The notes under the pieces: model-generated
Told to the model about the DNA's origin: nothing
Seen by the model: the letters and a program-made list of their open reading frames with translations, nothing else
Database searches by the model: none
Assembly (NCBI GenBank): GCA_005788145.1
Contig: SXYY01000059.1
Coordinates: forward strand, 1 to 25,818
Length of the DNA stretch: 25,818 bases
Direction of reading: 5' to 3'
Source: Bacteroidota bacterium
GTDB lineage: Bacteria > Bacteroidota > Bacteroidia > NS11-12g > UBA955
In this document: in pieces, positions 23,725 to 25,818 of the stretch
Position numbering within the stretch: the stretch's first letter is position 1
Layout of the letters: every line of letters begins with the position of its first letter
Program-made: the position numbers and the translations under genes

Positions 23725-24339
23725 ATGGCAATGGAAAAGAAATCCTCCGAAAACAAAATGCAGAAACGACCAATCTTGTTGGCCTTAATCGTTGGTTGTT
23801 GTGTGGCTATTGCCTCGAATTGGCATCGCAACGAAATCAAAGAGGCTGTTGAACAAGCCAAAACTGAAAATAATAACGGTCTATTCCCATATACACTCAA
23901 TGAGGTGCAACGGGTATTGGATGATCAATTGCTGGGTTGGAATAACGGAAACATTGATCAATTCATGGAAGGCTATATCAAGGATTCGTCGGTTCGATTC
24001 ATCACCAATAAAAAAGTAAAAACGAGTTGGCAGGAAATCACGGACTCCTACAAAAAAGGCTATCCCAACAAAGACGCGATGGGAAAACTCACCTTTCACC
24101 GCGATGAAATTCGTTGGGTAGATAAATCCAAGGCCATCGCGCAAGTAATAGGTCGCTGGCAAGTGATTCAAAAACACCGCGAGCCGGCTTCAAAAGAATC
24201 CCTGAATGCAGGCACCCAAACAAAACCCAACATCCAGAAAAAAAATACACCTACGCAGGATACGCTTAGTGGACGGTTTAGTTTGATTTTTGTTGGTACA
24301 CCAAAAGGCCCCAAAATTCAAATTGATCACACTTGGTAA
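23725..24339 (+). CDS. Membrane-anchored NTF2-like (DUF4440/SnoaL type) protein
   Basis: A 204-residue protein of unknown role. A hydrophobic segment at about 15-31 (PILLALIVGCCVAIA) is preceded by basic residues, so it is a signal anchor with most of the protein outside the cytoplasm. The rest resembles an NTF2-like domain: a first helix ending in LLGWNNGNIDQFMEGY, RFITNKKVKTSWQEI, YKKGYP, then strands AIAQVIGRWQVIQ and SGRFSLIFVGTPKGPKIQIDHTW. A low-complexity insert of about 30 residues (rich in Lys, Thr, Gln, Asn and Pro) sits between the last two strands. GTG 23722 and ATG 23731 or 23758 are other possible starts. It lies between aroA (48 bases) and aroC (32 bases) in the same direction. 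Confidence 0.75.
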   Translation: MAMEKKSSENKMQKRPILLALIVGCCVAIASNWHRNEIKEAVEQAKTENNNGLFPYTLNEVQRVLDDQLLGWNNGNIDQFMEGYIKDSSVRFITNKKVKTSWQEITDSYKKGYPNKDAMGKLTFHRDEIRWVDKSKAIAQVIGRWQVIQKHREPASKESLNAGTQTKPNIQKKNTPTQDTLSGRFSLIFVGTPKGPKIQIDHTW

Positions 24340-24371
24340 CACCAGGAAATTAGAAACACTGCAGGATAGCT

Positions 24372-25445
24372 ATGGCAAGAAACAGCATCGGTAAGAATTT
24401 AGTAGTTACGTCCTTTGGCGAAAGTCATGGTCCATCTGTGGGCGTTGTCATCGACGGATTTCCTTCAAATTTCACCATCAATCACAAGGCACTGCAATCA
24501 TTTGTCAATCGTCGTAGACCGGGACAAAGCAACATAACCACTGATAGGAATGAATTAGACCAAGTCCAATGGTTATCCGGCATTTACGAAGACAAAACAC
24601 TTGGATCACCCATTGCGTTAGTGATTGCCAATAATGATGCGCGTTCCAAGGATTATGATGCGCTCAAAGATACCTATCGACCCGGCCATGCTGATTGGCT
24701 TTACGACCATAAATATCAGCACAGGGATCATCGCGGCGGCGGACGAAGCAGTGCACGTATTACCGCAGGATGGGTGGCAGCAGGTGCTTTAGCCATTCAA
24801 TATCTGGAACAACAATGTATCTCTATTCGCTCGTGGGTGAATCAAGTTTGGCATATTCACGCACCAAATTGTGAAGCCACGCCCACATCAGAAAGCATAG
24901 AGAGCAATGATGTTCGTTGCTGGCATGTAGAAACCGCAGAACAAATGGTGGAGGCAATACGGCAAGCGAAGATGGACGGTGATAGTTTGGGAGGTGTCAT
25001 TCGGTGTGTCATAGAGGGACTGCCTGCGGGGATTGGGGAACCGGTTTTTGGCAAACTCCATGCGATTTTGGGTCATTACTTGTTAAACATCAATGCAGTA
25101 AAGGGGATATCATTTGGCGACGGTTTTGCATCGACAAAGATGAAAGGCTCTGAACACAATGATGCCTGGGCGATGAACAACGGACGTATCCATGGGAAAA
25201 CCAATCATAGCGGCGGAATTGTCGGGGGTATCAGCACGGGAGATCCTGTGATATTTGACTTGGCCTTCAAACCAACTTCTACCATTAGCCTTACCCAAGA
25301 AACCGTCAACAAAGCGGGTGAAACCGTTGAATTAAATGCGCAAGGTAGACATGACCCTTGTGTATTACCAAGAGCAGTACCCATTGTGGATGCGATGTCT
25401 GCACTTGCATTGATGGATTTATTCCTAGAGTACAAAAAAGATTGA
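24372..25445 (+). CDS. aroC: Chorismate synthase
   Basis: AroC removes phosphate from EPSP to give chorismate, the branch point to aromatic amino acids, folate and quinones; it needs reduced FMN. The 357 residues are typical. Signatures: SFGESHGPSVGVVIDG (His19), RRRPGQSNITTDR, the loop HRDHRGGGRSSARITAG near 116-132, and the C-terminal GRHDPCVLPRAVPIVDAMSALALMD. The start at 24372 gives the family N-terminus MARNSIGKNL. It is the third shikimate gene in the run and is followed after 26 bases by mazG. Confidence 0.97.
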   Translation: MARNSIGKNLVVTSFGESHGPSVGVVIDGFPSNFTINHKALQSFVNRRRPGQSNITTDRNELDQVQWLSGIYEDKTLGSPIALVIANNDARSKDYDALKDTYRPGHADWLYDHKYQHRDHRGGGRSSARITAGWVAAGALAIQYLEQQCISIRSWVNQVWHIHAPNCEATPTSESIESNDVRCWHVETAEQMVEAIRQAKMDGDSLGGVIRCVIEGLPAGIGEPVFGKLHAILGHYLLNINAVKGISFGDGFASTKMKGSEHNDAWAMNNGRIHGKTNHSGGIVGGISTGDPVIFDLAFKPTSTISLTQETVNKAGETVELNAQGRHDPCVLPRAVPIVDAMSALALMDLFLEYKKD

Positions 25446-25471
25446 ATGAACGGTTACTTAGCCGCTTAAGA

Positions 25472-25818
25472 ATGAAAAATAGAGAAGAAATACTTGCGCA
25501 ATTTTCCAAATTATTGGATGTCATGGATGATTTGCGGAGTAAATGTCCGTGGGACAGAGAGCAAACCATGGAAACAATTCGAAGTCTCACCATTGAGGAG
25601 ACGTTTGAGTTATCGGACGCAATTATTGAGAACGATCTTTCGGAGGTAAAAAAGGAACTCGGCGATTTGCTGCTACACATTGTTTTTTACAGCAAGATTG
25701 CATCAGAAACTGAAACCTTTGACATTGGGGACGTGATTGAATCATTGATTGCAAAGTTGGTTCGTCGACACCCACATATTTACGGCGATGTAGAGGCCAA
25801 TGACTCTGAAAAGGTTAA
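25472..25818 (+). CDS. mazG: Nucleoside triphosphate pyrophosphohydrolase MazG, 5' part (runs off window)
   Basis: MazG hydrolyses nucleoside triphosphates to monophosphates and pyrophosphate and acts as a house-cleaning enzyme. The first 115 codons are present, of a protein usually near 260. Seen here: LDVMDDLRSKCPWDREQT, the all-alpha domain motif EETFELSDAI, the metal-binding continuation VKKELGDLLLHIVFYSKI, and VRRHPHIYGDV, which is diagnostic of the N-terminal MazG domain. The ATG at 25472 is 26 bases after the aroC stop and gives the usual short N-terminus. The frame is still open at the window edge. Confidence 0.93.
   Translation, partial: MKNREEILAQFSKLLDVMDDLRSKCPWDREQTMETIRSLTIEETFELSDAIIENDLSEVKKELGDLLLHIVFYSKIASETETFDIGDVIESLIAKLVRRHPHIYGDVEANDSEKV

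Noticed and set aside
23722..24339. Frameshifted or broken gene between aroA and aroC
   Set aside because: The frame is complete from start to stop with a membrane anchor and a recognisable fold; the odd low-complexity part is an in-frame insert.

Overview
The window is a stretch of ordinary, gene-dense chromosome from a member of the Bacteroidota, probably close to Flavobacteriales. The evidence is a surface protein ending in a gliding-motility type (CHU_C) sorting domain, a DUF4835/PorD-like protein, a Bacteroidota-type RNA polymerase omega/Rpb6 subunit, a two-gene transketolase, lipoprotein and signal peptides of the Bacteroidota kind, little sign of Shine-Dalgarno sites, and several promoter-like sites of the Bacteroidota form TAnnTTTG. 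No tRNA, rRNA, CRISPR array, insertion sequence or phage module was seen, and no stretch over 300 bases lacks a gene.

Layout. (1) 1-4613, nucleotide metabolism: the 3' part of pyrG (+) faces a lipoprotein-like endonuclease/exonuclease/phosphatase gene (-), which lies downstream of guaB (-). Behind them is a small lipocalin-like lipoprotein gene (-). (2) 4778-11012, cell surface: a 1001-residue self-cleaving fibre (about 36 YadA-head-like repeats plus a peptidase S74 chaperone), an 18-base-spaced gene for a PKD-repeat protein with a type IX sorting domain, then a CvfB-like S1 RNA-binding protein. (3) 11053-17960, minus strand: transketolase N-half, a secreted von Willebrand A protein, transketolase C-half, mfd, and possibly a tiny secreted peptide gene. 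(4) 18109-25818, plus strand: a tight run of nine genes, bamD, rpoZ/omega, coaBC, DUF4835/PorD-like, aroB, aroA, an NTF2-like membrane-anchored protein, aroC, and the start of mazG. Most neighbours overlap or nearly touch, so one long transcript is likely.

How they work together. Region 4 joins outer-membrane assembly, transcription, coenzyme A synthesis and three shikimate-pathway steps. The minus-strand transketolase could supply erythrose-4-phosphate, the sugar precursor of that pathway, and its promoter region is divergent from that of the bamD run. Region 2 looks like an exported adhesive fibre made together with a surface-sorted partner.

The points most worth a second look are: the fibre and its partner, the VWA gene lodged between the two transketolase halves, a serine in place of the usual active-site cysteine in CoaBC, aro genes where recN is usually found, promoters placed so close to start codons that messages may be leaderless or nearly so, and a promoter-like site nested in the tktC terminator. 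I see no clearly novel defence or mobile system.
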